Position numbers and translations under genes: made by a program. Below the pieces are notes generated by a model that searched no databases, had not been told where the DNA came from, and was given only the letters and a program-made list of their open reading frames with translations. A stretch of 64,000 nucleotides of DNA from Parastagonospora avenae f. sp. tritici 18332-5 (taxonomy: Eukaryota > Ascomycota > Dothideomycetes > Pleosporales > Phaeosphaeriaceae), in assembly GCA_022559985.1 (NCBI GenBank), contig JAFJTR010000005.1, positions 124,001 through 188,000 on the forward strand, given 5' to 3'. This document shows, piece after piece, positions 1 to 12,384 of the stretch (position 1 is its first letter; each line of letters begins with the position of its first letter).

Positions 1-1
1 G

Positions 2-178
2 TGCTTGACCAAGGACTGCAAGACAACAGCTAGGCCTGGTGTTGCCCTGGTCTACGAGACGAGTGGTAAGTTGTGTCCGCTTTCCGCTTCGTGCACGGAG
101 TCATGTCGCACAAGGTTTGCCATTCAGTACATAGAAAAACAAGTCAACATTACATCATGCACAGCTTTTTGACTCGAC
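2..178 (+). CDS. Possible 3' end of a cysteine-rich protein cut by the window edge (weak)
   Basis: The frame beginning at base 2 stays open for about 57 codons and ends in TGA near 178. The predicted peptide holds seven cysteines, including a CPLSASC-like cluster, as in small secreted fungal proteins. A GTAAGT donor-like hexamer lies inside it near 65, so part of the stretch could instead be intron. No start codon is in the window and I recognise no family. It may be chance. Confidence 0.15.
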
Positions 179-1834
179 TCTCATATCTTATCAAACCCCA
201 ACTTTTGGTGGTCTAGACGGCTAATTTGCGCTTTTGATGAAGGGAGCAACCAGGTCATCCTGGGCAGGACCCGGAGGCGAGATTTTGTGATCCATCCGGG
301 GCGCCGAGGACGTGTGCATGAACAAGGCCGCCTTATCGCCGTAGCTCGCTTCGAAGCAGAAGATAGTGCAACGCGCTCCACGTCGACGGTGCTACATAAG
401 ACCACGCCCAGGTACCACGACAGAGACCGGGTGATCGGGCGCCCTCAGCGATGGAGGCATCTAGCGCCAGGGGAAAGGGGAAAGCTTACATCAGTCGCTT
501 TTCGCAGCAGGCATAATTTCTCTAGATGAAGGCGCCTTATCCAAGACGGACGAAGCTAATATAAGAAAGCGCTGGCGTGATAAGACGCCGCTTGGCCTAC
601 CGTCCCGCGGTGCTCGCTGCAGTGCGTTCGGGGATCTCTGAAAGAAGCGCAAGGCTCCGCTTCATGACGTGCACAAATCAACAGCGAGGCTGCGGCCTGT
701 GGGTACGGGAAATGAAGACAGCGGGCCGCAGCATCTCGACCAAAGCAAGCCCACTCTGCTAGAAAAGGAGAGGGAGAGCCTCTGCACGGTAGGATGGCCT
801 GAAGGCTCAAAGCCGGACGAACCGCTCCGGTCAACAGAGGCTGAACAGCGAAGGGTAGCACAGGAAGTACAGATGCGCTGGTGTCGCAAAGAGAATTCTT
901 CCAGAAAAGACTCAGGGGCCTGAGGCGCTTCAACATTCTCGTGGGGTCTGGACGAGCACAACAGCGAACCCTGTCGACATTCAGGAACAAGCCAATCATA
1001 ACAGGGCATCCGGCGGTACCTGCATTAAGCATCCCCATCTGGACATAGTGCCCCCAGATGGGGTGCGATCAGCGTGCGTCTCGAAATAAACGGCCAAGTT
1101 GCATGGAGCCGCCTATAGCCTCCTGAGCGTGAAGCGCGATCTGCTGTGATCGCCAGCGGCATGTACCACTGATAGCGATACGAGGCAGCTTCACGAGCGC
1201 GCACAAAGGCTGTCCAGCGCAGAATCGCGGTGCGCCAGGTCGGAAAGTGGCCCGGAATGTAAAAGAGCGCAATTACACAACATCAAACAATGTGGCTGCG
1301 CCTAAGCTGCGAACCCTGGACGCACTCACTTCCCGGCGTCGCAGGCTTGACCCATGCACTGGCGGCGCGTGCAGCCAATCAGCACGCCTGTCAGCCATTT
1401 CCAGACACCAAGCTCCTTCGAAGCCTCATCTACTCCTCGAGGTCGTGCCCGGTCGTTTCTTCCTTCTTCAACTCACTCGCCCGTGAGCGCCGCTCCTTCA
1501 CTAACGTTCACCTCGTCGTCAACACGACTTCCGCCGTCCGCACCTTACCCCAGTCACTCTTTTTTGGGCCTGCATTGTGTTTGTTGTTGGTAATCTTTGG
1601 CTGCTGCCGTCCCGCTCGTTGACACCCCGTACTCGACTCTTGCATATACACCGTCTCTCGGGCTCTTTACGACCGCAATAACGACCTTACGCTGTAATTA
1701 TCGATAGTATTACTGCACATCCAGCATCACTACACCGCACCCTCACCGCACACGACCCCTGGAGCTCACCTTCCACCCGCACCCCGTCGTACCTGCCGCA
1801 TTTGGGCATCGGATGAGACACACTTGCCTGAGCC
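179..1834. other. Gene-poor stretch; right part is the leader of the next gene
   Basis: No reading frame here looks like a conserved protein. From about 1290 to 1834 the + strand becomes C/T-rich, as is common in promoters and 5' leaders of filamentous ascomycetes, and it runs into the start codon of the membrane-protein gene at 1835. No other signal seen. Confidence 0.5.
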
Positions 1835-3943
1835 ATGCATAGTCACCACCAGCACGCTCACATGCACCAATTGAGGCGCGACGCACAAATGGCGGCCAGC
1901 ACTTCTGCCACGCACACACTGGTCGACCGCGCCAGCCGCGTCCTCGTTGCGCGCACCACGTGCACCAACGACAGCGATCCCGGCTGCACCAAGCCCACAC
2001 AAGTCCCGACCATTGCTATCGCACTGGCTGCTATGTAGGATACTTGCTGTTGTACACCGACTACGCTAATGCCCTGCAGTGTTCCCATCGTTGGACTCCT
2101 TGTCGTACTGGTCTTTTTGCACCGACGGAATCAGAAGAAGCTCGCAGCAGAAGATGCGAAGGACAAGTATAAGTCCATGGACTTCGGCACGGGTGTCGCT
2201 GGAAAGAAGAACAAGGGCGGTCCTGAGATGAGCATCACCGAGAAGGACATCAGGGGAGGTGCTCACAACCGCGGCATCTCGCTCGAAGGTGGAAACCCCT
2301 ATATTCTTCCCGTCGGCCTGCACGGCTCCCGCGAGTCGTTCCACTCGCTCTCGCGCTCGCAGAACGATCCCCACGACCCGTACCGCCCAGTCACCTTCCT
2401 GCGCAACGACAGCCAGAGCATCCGCAGTCAGGGCCGCGGATACGGACAAGACAACGGGTCTCTGTACACGACCAGGACAATGTCGAGTGGTGGAACGCAA
2501 AGAAACAGGATGGGCGACGGTCTTCTCAACAACGCCCAGCGCATGTCCACCTCACGCCCGATGCGATCCGAGTCACTTTCTCCCGACAGCACAACCTCGC
2601 CAGACGTCAAGTTCCCAGAGCAGAACATCGCTTTGAGTCCACTGAACCCGCGCTTCGAAGGCGAGCCGCTAGCTATGCCAGCGACTGAATTGCCACACTC
2701 GAGAACCCCACCCTCGGCCTCAAGTCCCCCCAACGTCCCCATCATCGCTGTCCCTGCGCCCGCAGCCGCTAAGCCCGAGATCTCAACATCCCCTGTGCAG
2801 CAACCCGCCGTTCCAGCGTACCCTACCCGTGTACAGTCGCACCAGGCTGCCGTCTATGAGAACACAAACACCACCAGTATCATCAGCACGTCAAGTTACG
2901 GCGAAGGCTTCCAGATCACTCCCCCGTCACCTCGTCTAAGTCAAACCATGAGTGCCGCGCCAGGACTTGTCGCACCTCAGCCCCTACGTCCCTTGTCCAC
3001 GACCCGAGAGGGTCTGGGCATTGATGAGTTTGGTAACAACAGCAACCGCCTGTCCATTATGCGACCCCTCCCTCCGGATGACATGGAAGGAGACCCAGCA
3101 CAGCGTGCTGAGCGTATCCGATCCTTCTACAAGGAGTACTTTGACGATTCGAAGCCCGAACCCGTTGGTGGCCACACCTACACCGACTACTATGAGGACT
3201 ATGGTTCCGAGTACCACCAGGACGGCCCAGTCTTCGACACACATTCTAGAGGATTTGTCGCGGCCCAGCCCAATGCACCCTTCGCCGCTCCTGTAACCCG
3301 TCGTGCAATGACTCCTCCCCCCCGCGCACCCCCGCGGTTCCGAAGCAACACTCAGACCGGTCCTCGTGGCCCGCACATGTCGAACAGCTCAATGGCCTCA
3401 TCGAACTACCCACCTCGCAACATGTCATCCATGAGCGGTCGGGCACCACCACCAAAGAGGCCTTTGCCTCCGCCTTCTGCTCTTTCGTCGCTACCCACGC
3501 CAGCCAAGTTGTCCGAGGATGCCATGGTCTTCAACGCACTCGACTTTGCTCCCCCGGTCTCCTACCGTGAAAGACAAAATGGTATGAGGCCAGACAGTCC
3601 TCTGGGGAGCCCCAGGCCGTACAGCCCATCCGTTCGACCTCACACTCCATTAGCCAGCTCCTTCGATGACCTCGCAGTGCTGCCCAGCCCGCATTTGCTT
3701 CGCAAATCAGGTCTCTTCACCGGCCTTGACTTTGCGCCGCCGCCAAAGTTCCGCGATCCTGGCTCGAACGCATCGGATGCTGGTTCCATTCGCTCCAACC
3801 GATCCGGCATGTCAGCGGTCGGCAGAAACGCGATTGCCAATGGCGCCAACCGCGTCAGCAAGATCCCCAAGGGTGTTGTGTTCACCAAGGACGACATGCT
3901 GAACCAGCTCAGGCCACAGTTGAGCATGGTCTCCAAGGCATAG
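1835..3943 (+). CDS. Single-pass membrane protein with long disordered cytosolic tail (function unknown)
   Basis: Two exons, 1835-2034 and 2080-3943, give 687 residues. The 45-nt intron has a GTAGGA donor and a CTAAT branch with a GCAG acceptor, and it falls inside the single transmembrane helix (about residues 57-79), which is followed by a basic HRRNQKK stop-transfer. The short N-terminus is His-rich (HSHHQHAHMH) and has two cysteines (43, 51). It has no obvious signal peptide, so it is probably outside or luminal. The remaining ~600 residues are Ser/Pro-rich and low-complexity. One acidic-aromatic block (FYKEYFDDSKPE) and two copies of LDFAPPxxxR near the C-terminus look like conserved linear motifs. 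This suggests a plasma-membrane or endomembrane adaptor, but I cannot name a family. The spliced model is well supported by the reconstructed helix. Confidence 0.8.
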
Positions 3944-5443
3944 TCTGCCCCTGCAATCTTTTGAATTTCCGCACCATACTTTGGCAACGACCATTCGCAT
4001 CCTCACTCGTATACCGGCTCGCTGGCTGAGCTTCACATCCCATTGATTGACCGCACAAAAAGCTCACACATACATATCGATCTGCCCCCTACCTTGGCGC
4101 GGCAGACGTGACGATTTCCTTCGAACGGCATAGAAACGGCGCGCGTTGGCCTCACTATTCTTCATCATCAAAGTAAACTACGACGATTGCAGATGTCCTA
4201 TCGCAACCTTGCTTTAGCCATCTCTCATCTTGCTTTCCCCCTCATCGCGGTCTGTACAAGTACTTGTCGGAACCGGTCAGATGCTGCTTTCTTCTCTCTC
4301 CATCTCGTGTGCGTTATTCTAGGGCAGCGGGTTCAAAGCGCAGGGGCAAATTACGGTTCTCCAATGGCGTTAATTGTCTAATTTCTAGTTTTCTTTTCCT
4401 TTTCAATCCAACAACAAACTGTGGAGGCGGGAAGGAGGTTGAGAGTTGAGAGGCGAGAATGGATATGTGGAGGAGGGAGTGGGTTTGCACATAGAGTAGG
4501 GATGGAATTGAGAAAAACGAGGTATTATTTTGCATGTCTATTTGTTCCCATTTGTGATGAGTGTGATTTGCAAGTGTGATGTATCGCAAATGGCGTTGTG
4601 ATGCATGCTGACGAAGACGGAACTGGTGATTGATGAAAGTCGCTTCAAATGTGGCCATGCATGTCATGTTTCTTGGAGGCATTTCCCTTTCTATTTCCCT
4701 CTCCACGACACGCTGTCAATCTTTCTCCCACAAGCGGACAATGTACAGCTTCACCACTTGTCCGCAGCACAGGTTCTTCACGTTTGTCACTGTTATGTAT
4801 GAACGCACGCATGCGTATGCTAGCCGAAAGTCAACCCGCCGTTCCGGACAAATCAGATGATGAGGTCTTATTCCATGCATCCGTTCTCCCGAGGTAAGTC
4901 GCGAGAGTTATACCATGTTCGTATACAAGAAGCGGACACGAGGCATCCCGTACGCAACCCGCCCGTTGAAAACTACACATCACATGAGAAGTATTTCAAT
5001 CTCAATGGCTAGGTCCAAATGGGTCCACTTTTGAAGTGTACGGCATTATATCTGCTTGCATGATACATACAAAACAACTGTCATGTGTATACACACCAAC
5101 CGAGCATGCCACTTGTGGTCCCCGCCCATCTTAGAGAAGCATTCAAGCTCGTCTTCGACCTTGCACGCCATTCACACGTTGAGACATACACACCAATTAA
5201 TCAATCTCTGAGTCCGTTCTTTGCAATCGCCAAGTATACGACCGGACATGTGCTTATATGATACCGCAAACTGTTGTTCATAAACACATACCCAGCTATT
5301 CCCACCTGACCTCTGACCATGCCCACCATATCATGCAAAAGGGTATACGCTAATATGCACCAAATAAACACGTCCCTCAAAACTCATATCGCCCAAACTC
5401 CTTCATATGCATCGTCCCTCCTACCCCTCTCCTCCCTCCACCT
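3944..5443. other. Convergent intergenic region
   Basis: This lies between the 3' ends of the membrane-protein gene (+) and MNN9 (-). It is relatively AT-rich, with T-rich and A-rich patches consistent with two 3' UTRs. Only short unconvincing frames are present. Confidence 0.5.
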
Positions 5444-6793
5444 CTAAACGTTCCCCGGCTTCTCTTCCGTATCCACATGCCAGACGATATAATTCGGCAA
5501 TCCATAGACCCCATACCCCGCTCTCTTCGCCATCTTCGCAAAGCCCTCCGTCTCAGCCTGATTCTCGAACGCATACGCGGGGAAATTGATACCGCTGCGA
5601 TGCACATCCGCCTTGACGATGATGTTGACGCCGCCAATGCCATCGAGGGGCATTTCCTCGTCCTTGTTGGCGCGCGGATCGCCGGTGAGGGCCATGTATT
5701 TGCGGTTCGTGGGGAATTGCTTGTAGCCTTCTGCGAGGACGACGGATTTGGGGAGTGTGGCAGCGAGGGTGAGACCTTGAGGGGATTCTTGCCAGGAGTT
5801 GTAGTCGACTGAGATGTGTTAGTCATGTGAAGGAGGAAGGAGGTGGGGAGAGGGTATGTCTTACAGCGTCCTTCAATATCAAAAACTTCGCCATGGCGCT
5901 TCTCGTAGCGGTGGAACCAGACGTTGGGAACCAGGACGTCGCGATCGTGCGCGATGAAGTCTTCTATAATGGACTTGGGGCTGTCGACGATGTCGACATC
6001 GCGCCAGTAAACCCAGCTGTGTTCGGGCTTCAGGGCAGTGGCGAGCAGGTAGTTCCTCGCTCGACCCATGGCCTTCCTCCTCGGGCCTTGGTTCTCGAAC
6101 TTATGTCGGTCCTTGACCTCCTGCTTGATATTGACGCCAAAGTCCTTTCGCACAATCATGGTTGATCGGAATGCGACGTCTGGGTTTGTCTGAATGCGCT
6201 CGAGCTCCATTGCTAGAATCGCCAAGGTGTCGTCGCTGGTATCGCCGACAAGGAAGGCCAGGTCGATGAGTTCGTGCGGGTATGTGAGCTGGACAAGGAG
6301 ATCGAAGTGTGTTGCGAGGTGCTTCGAGGCATCCTTGAGGGGCGTGACAATCAGCATGCGCTCGTTGTTGCGTAGGGCGTCTACAGTGGAGTCGATGCCG
6401 TTGAGGTTCACGTATTGCACCTCAGTCTCGTTGATCTCGACGGGCGCATGGTGGTTGAAGATGACAGGCGTCTGCATATGGGCGTGCCAGTCCTCGGCTT
6501 CGTTCGCGCTCATGCGCATGGGAGGCTTGGAGGGGCCAAAGCAGGAGAAGCTGGATCTGGTCAGTTAGCAAATACTCTGACCTGAGACGTCATGCCGTCC
6601 GATAAGTGCTTCACATGACATACCTCTGTACCTCTCCCGCCATTGGGCTCAGCGACCGCCACAGCACAATGAAGAGCGTGAACAAGCCGAATCCCAACAA
6701 GAACCGCGGATTTCTCAGCGAATGAAGAAGCTGCCGTGACGGCGGCAACCGCGTCTTGGCCGTCTTCCATGTGTATCCTTTTCCCAGCAACAT
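5444..6793 (-). CDS. MNN9: Mnn9-type alpha-mannosyltransferase (GT62 family)
   Basis: Three exons: 6793-6624, 6556-5865 and 5808-5444 (408 residues). Mnn9 is a Golgi type II membrane enzyme of the mannan polymerase complexes that extends the alpha-1,6 backbone of N-glycan outer chains. The product starts MLLGKGYTWK, has one membrane anchor (about 31-45) and a GT62 catalytic domain. The DxD metal/nucleotide-sugar motif is in YWRDVDIVDSP (D243/D245). The C-terminal signature GGVNIIVKADVHRSGINFP and the block NQAETEGFAKMAKRAGY are what separate Mnn9 from its relatives Van1 and Anp1. The frame is open upstream to 7144, but the ATG at 6793 matches the usual fungal N-terminus. The acceptor of exon 2 could be six bases further on (6550) without changing frame. 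The family is certain; the Mnn9 subtype is likely. Confidence 0.92.
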
Positions 6794-7144
6794 CTCGACT
6801 GGTGAAGTTCTGCCGCCGTGTGTTGAATCTTCTTCGTCTCCTCGTGCTTGTGACAAGCGTACTGAAGCGCTGCGCTCGCGGACGTTGTCTGTGTTGCTGC
6901 GTTTGCGCTGGACGTGCAGTGTTGCGGACGTGGGTGGTGGGGAGTCCAGCTTGGCGGTGGCCGCGCCGGAGCGCAGAGGTTTGGGGACGGTGAGCGGGGA
7001 AGGTGAGAGGTGGGGGAAGTAACGAGTCTTTACAGTGTGCGGTGTGCAGTGTGGTCTGATTGCTCTCGTGAGGAAGCGGCGCACGCCGTTTGCGGGACGA
7101 AGTCGAGATGTGTGTTTCGCTGTGAATGTACGACTATGCGCCAA

Positions 7145-9852
7145 TTGGGATCCTGCAACACATGTAAAAGGTGCGAAACGTTCTCGATTACAATGTCTAT
7201 CTCTTGCTACGGTGGATATGTCTATTCGTCTGGTTCCGTGGTCGATATTGCCTAGCCACTATCGTAAACAAACACACCGCGTCCTAGCTGGTAGTCGCCA
7301 TCGGTACCCCTGCTGCGGATACGTCATCCCATTTGCGGCAACTAAAGCCATCTCGCGCTATGGTGCATCATGGGCGGAGAGCTAAACAGTAGAGCGAACG
7401 GCTTCAGAGTGCTTCATCAAGTGTCGTGAACATGAAATTCATTCTAGGCGTCTAACATAATGCACATGTTCATGTCACGATCGATGACACGCAGCGGGCC
7501 GAAAACTAGCGTGCGGCATGTGTTCACCCGGCAACACCAAAAAAAGCATCACGCACGAACGTTCAAAGTCCAAAGCTTATCACCCTTTCGTAGCATCGCA
7601 CACAAAAGTGTCTCAGCCTTGCTGTAACGCTTCAGCCTGAACGAATTTCCTCCGCATCCCCAAGTCGTGTCGCAGCGCAGACCTACGGCCTTGTCAATAC
7701 AAGTAGCACCACATGCGATGCGAGCTCAGGAATGTGATGTGACGCTAAATCTATATTCGATGTGCGCGCAGGGCCCCTTATTTTGCCAGACTTTGCTCTT
7801 TGCGAGATGAGGAAATGGATACAGCATGAGGGCCTGGTGGCATCCACGTAACCTACCACGACACCCACATCTCGTACTCACTCCCCCGTGGTGTGGCGGC
7901 GCAGTATTGCCCCGAGCCAACCCAATTCTTCTCCAAGTTGCGCCGCACTGCAGATGTCAATGCTTCCCTGCGCCTAGCCGATGGCAATTTTTGTCAATGA
8001 CGACGGGACCAAGGCGAGGCTGGTCGGACGCCGTCCTATGTGTAACCAGCTTAGACGTCCTGGCTATTCCAGATTGCTCACCGCCATCAAGTATTGCTGG
8101 TAACGGCGGCATCTTAGCATGCATCCTGACAGCCTGCAGACTTGCCGTTGATATGCTAGACCTGCGGCACGGGGATGGCCTTCCCCGCAGCCACCGGGCG
8201 TGGGAACGTTGCGAGCAAGTCCGAGACCAAATACGACGGTTTGCCAGACGACTTGAGCGCTTTGTTCAAGTCTGGACGCGTTTCTCCGCGCAGCTGTCTG
8301 GTATTGGGGGCGTCGGCAAGTTGCATGTACCATGTGTTGCTTCCGTCCAAGTGCTTCGTGTGCTGATCTTTCAAAGCCACATCCAAAAGTGTGAGCTGTC
8401 TGAGCATTGGGACCAAAATTCTGCCTGAGACCTGCAGTTTCCAGACCGATATTTCGAGTAGGCGCCGGCCACGTTCTCCGTAAATCTAGGATGCTGATCT
8501 CCGTTTCCAATCCACGGAGGAAAACGCCGCGAGATCATTGTCTGGCCCAGAAGCTCCATCTACTTGAACTTGTGCGACATGTCGGATCATGTTGTCGGAT
8601 GAAGGGCCGATTACCTGATCCAAAACGACGTTAGCAGGCGTTAATATGCACCTCTCCCTTGACGGTTTGGGCTTGTGTGGCAAGCATCATGCTGAAAACG
8701 GGAGGGCCCGCTGGGACCAACCTGTTAGACCAATTTAGGATCACAAACCACGTCCCCTCCTGTAAGCGTCAAGGTGGTGTGTAGTTGCAGCCATGGGCCT
8801 CGACTACGGTATATGACGTGCGGCTAGAGGTCCAGCATCATGTAGGACAAGACGGCATTTATGCCCGTCGAATCCTGATCCACATCCGAGTCATCTCCGT
8901 CGCTGATGTTTCGCAGATTGCCCGGGAGTTTGCTGCTGGAGGATTGACATCGATTGGATTGTGCAGCGCTTTCTCGACTCTGGACATCTAGTGCGACATA
9001 AATCCCGTACCGTTGTGCGTAGTAGCCAACGTTCCGCTTCCGCACGCGCGAATCCTTCCTAGATCATCTAGCAGGGGTTCTTCCGATTGCCGTTGGCAGT
9101 CGGAGGATTTGTCCAGAGAGGACATGGTTCAATGCGAGAAATCGAAGCAAGTCGATCAATGCTCAGGTGGGTGAAGTGAAGGAAGGAAGGAAGGAACGTC
9201 GCGCAGCGCCGGTTTGCCAAGGATCCTGGTGATGCACTAAAGCGGAGTATTTGCATAAGACTATTCGAACTTACAATAGACGTGTATGGATGACAGTTCA
9301 AGCCCAAATGCAGGGCAATGCAATCCGGCAAAAAAGAGGTGAGTGGAAGACACGTCACACGAAAACGACTGCGGATTGAAGGTGTTGGAGGAAGAAAACG
9401 TATGTTATTACTCGTTTGCGACTTCCAAACTTGGATGCCGTGCCAGCGTATGTGCCGCACACCGGCTTTACCAATGTATACCAATATTTGCTGCATTTAA
9501 GCCATAATCCAAATCCCTAGTTGTCGTACAGGCCGTCATTAGAAATCCATCATCATCATCATGCATGCCAAAAGTGGCGAACGAAAGGAAATGATGAGTG
9601 CCACGCAGGGCGAAATGTACGCGTAGGGAATACCGAAAGAGTACACGACAGGTATTGCGCCGAAGAACAGCCTCTTGCATGAGGGGGGATCGCCGCCCGG
9701 ATTTTGTAGAAGGAGAAAACTTTTTGTGAAACACATTGCCAATACCCACGCTAAATCGCTCGAGAATCAGGCCACCGAACGAAAGGAAAGAGGTAAACAA
9801 AGTCCGAAAGTGCCGTTATGTCGGGAATGATTCCCCGAGTCTGTCGCGAGTG
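7145..9852. other. Long gap with weak minus-strand coding signal
   Basis: No recognisable gene in 2.7 kb. The left part is the MNN9 promoter. A short GGAA-type repeat lies at 9179-9196. Between about 8150 and 9050 the minus strand carries several gene-like fragments with branch-point and acceptor motifs, listed separately. Confidence 0.4.
8156..8407 (-). CDS. Possible small gene or last exon of a decayed gene (weak)
   Basis: An 83-codon frame starts at the ATG at 8407 and contains blocks such as SNTWYMQLADAPNTRQL and PSYLVSDLLATFPRPV, which look less random than neighbouring frames. Upstream on the same strand, a perfect CTGCTAAC branch point followed by an acceptor sits near 8630. Another frame ending at 8824 reads STGINAVLSYMMLDL. 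Together these could be exons of one gene, or a relic of one. I could not build a convincing continuous model and recognise no family. Confidence 0.2.
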   Translation of the reverse strand: MLRQLTLLDVALKDQHTKHLDGSNTWYMQLADAPNTRQLRGETRPDLNKALKSSGKPSYLVSDLLATFPRPVAAGKAIPVPQV

Positions 9853-10752
9853 CTACAACCTGTAATGGGCCTTGAACGGGACCTGAAAGTCATGTGTGCC
9901 GACCGATCTGCAGGAGGCCCTGATGCGTTGAGCATCGCCTGCGGGCATGTAGTCAATGGTGTTCTGGAGGATCGCCCACAGATCCCGCATAACTTGCTCG
10001 CAAGAGATGAAGGGTTCACTCTTGTTGACTGTCAAGGGTTGCCGGATGTCTTTGCTCGTGTTGTTGGGGTTCAAAGCTTTCCATCCAAGTTTGAACCGGC
10101 CGTCACCAATGCGGGCTTGAGTGGGGAGATCTGGATTGAAGCTCTCCAGCAAGTGTTGAAGTCTACCAATGAGAGTAGTATGGTCTAGGCGGTTTCCGGC
10201 CTCGACTTGATCCTTCGCCCTGGCCACCTGAGGTTTCGAACCCCCCGTGGCTAGACGCGAGTACAGGACGCGGTCGTTGCGCTTCTTGCGGGTGACTTTG
10301 CCGGTTGTTCGCTGATCAACGAAGACGGTGTTGCACTTCGTACACGCTTGCCCAGGTTGAACAGGTACGTGCTCTCCGTGCTCTAGGCAGCATGGACAGC
10401 GAACTCCGCTGAATGAAGGCTCAGCAGAAGGTGAGTATGGGTGGTATCTGTGAGACCGTCCCAGTCGTGGAGAACTACATGGGGTCTGTGCTGGGGATTC
10501 CGATGCCGACCCATAGTATCTCGAAAGACCGGAATCAGTGGCGGACGAGACTGAGTGCTGACGTTGTATGGGAACGCTTGACCTAGATTCGAAGTCGAAA
10601 GTATCTAAGCGTAACGGTGCCAATTGTATGCGCTCAGGAACACTGAAATATGGTGAGCAACGTTCTTCGATCTGAGATGTAATAACTTACGGATTTTGAG
10701 CCTCGTTGTATACTTGTGATACCACTGGGAGTGGCAGCTGGAAGGGTGACAT
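9853..10752 (-). CDS. Hypothetical protein with a CPCC...CTKC zinc-ribbon-like motif
   Basis: Two exons, 10752-10691 and 10642-9853, joined by a 48-nt intron (GTAAGT...TTTCAG), give 283 residues. The N-terminal ~95 residues are Ser/Pro-rich and look disordered. Then comes a four-cysteine motif (CPCC, about 20 residues, CTKC) that could bind one zinc. The C-terminal ~130 residues are mixed in composition and may be helical (IGRLQHLLESFNPDLP; EQVMRDLWAILQNTIDYMP). No catalytic motif or known domain is evident. The frame is fully open and splices cleanly, so the gene looks intact. The opposite-strand frame at 9736-10188 is its shadow. Confidence 0.7.
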
Positions 10753-12384
10753 GATGAGAGCCTTGACAGAGAGTGGAGACAGTGGTGTGTGGTAAAGAGG
10801 AGTAGTGAGGGAAATTGATGTGCTCGAGTATCTTGTGAGATGAGGGCTGACGAAGAGGAAGTATCGTTGCAGTTCGGGAGATGAGGGTTCTTTTATCTAA
10901 GAAAAAGAGATGGCCATTGCTTCATGCTGCATATGATGGGCCCTGGGAGCGCGCGGAAGCGGGAAAAGCACTATGTCATATTAGGCTGCTGCATTCGCCT
11001 TTTACGGCCTTTGCATTTGGGGGTCATATGCAGTGGCGGTACATGACATCTTACCCGATCGAGATCCTCACCTCCAGCTACATGTCGTACGGGTTGTGGG
11101 GTGCGCTTGGGGCACTCTCCTCATCCCTTGCCGCCTTTCACTGAAACACTACCGCTCGTTGAACGAACAAGCATGGTACTCCTTGTCAAGAAATCTTCGA
11201 CGTTTTCGTGGCCATCTGGACGGCATGCAAGGTGTATTACACCGCCTTTACACCAGCCAAAGAATGTCTGGACAAAGCGAGGAGAGCGCACAGTAGTCGC
11301 GTATAACGGACCTGTCAAACCAGATCGTGCAGTTGTAGCGCATTCCCTGGTGCACAGGAGGTTATTTATGTGATGGGTCTTGTTGTGAAGCCGTGGCAGT
11401 AGATCTGCAGGCTCGATTCGTAGCCAGGGTATCATTGTGGCTTACGTCCAAGTCATGATAGCCGGGTCAGATCAGATGAGAACCGTTTCGAAACGCCCGC
11501 CCGGTCTACGGTGCATCTGCTGCAGGCCTCTCGATTTGCACGATCCCCAGGCGCCCGCGCAGATTGTGACCAGGGTCGTTGTCGTTCCCGATGTGCTAGA
11601 GAAGCTGACATGGATGAAGAGAGCACTTGAGTGGAGAGTTGACTAGCGCGTGAACCTCGAGTTGTACAAAAACAACTGCAGATTCCAGGAAGCCTGTAGC
11701 GCTAATGGGAAGGAAGCCGCGGTCCCCTTGCGACTCCATCTCAAGGCTGATGTGAACGAGACGACGACCGCGAGGCTCATGCAACGAAGATACGACGTAG
11801 CGCAGCAACAACGGCGGCCCCACATAGGCACTTCACATCTGGACGCTAAGCGACCCTTGGCGCTGTCAGCCACGAGACGGCACGAAGGCGAAGTCGTGAC
11901 GAATAGTGAGGATATGAAGTCTTGAACGGCATCGCGGGCACTGGGTCCCAAGGAGTGGTTAGTCGATACGACGGAACTTTGCTGTTATGTATGTAGGGAG
12001 TGACGGAGGATTGCGATTGGGGATTTGTATGTCAGGACGTACTTCACAAAGTCGAAAAGATTTGGAACACCTAAGTATATTCACAAGAAAAAGAGTGAGC
12101 ATATACATGAATCTTGCGCTAACCCAAAAGTTTATCCTGACCAGACAATTGGTGGATGCTGAGCACGCGGCCGCGGTGTACTATGATTCGCACTTCGTAC
12201 CCAATTCGAATAATACATACAAGTGATGCACTGACCCATTAGACTCGTCCTCAAATCCACTCCAGACCTCAAAATGCTCGACACGACGGCGGGATTGCCC
12301 GCGATATGCTATACGCTATCACATAAAGTCGATCGTGGGAGTAATCTATGCAATTATGATGGAAACGCCAGCGTAATGTACTTT
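10753..12384. other. Gene-poor gap
   Basis: It holds the promoter of the zinc-ribbon gene on its left and the 3' flank of ECM33 on its right. Short overlapping frames on both strands around 11.6-11.95 kb have no gene-like features. Nothing else seen. Confidence 0.45.

Noticed and set aside
556..1038. 160-codon minus-strand frame
   Set aside because: Overlaps another long frame on the same strand and several on the other; no conserved motif, splice site logic or sensible start. High GC makes such frames common here.
5377..6519. Continuous 380-codon minus frame over MNN9
   Set aside because: Reads through the second MNN9 intron into a Ser/Arg-rich nonsense tail. Splicing at 5864-5809 instead gives the conserved Mnn9 C-terminus.
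9736..10188. 150-codon plus-strand frame
   Set aside because: Lies opposite the coding exon of the zinc-ribbon gene, whose frame is longer, spliced and has a cysteine motif; this is its shadow.
10225..10260. GGTTTCGAACC word resembling a tRNA B box
   Set aside because: No acceptor stem or A box around it and it lies inside a protein exon.
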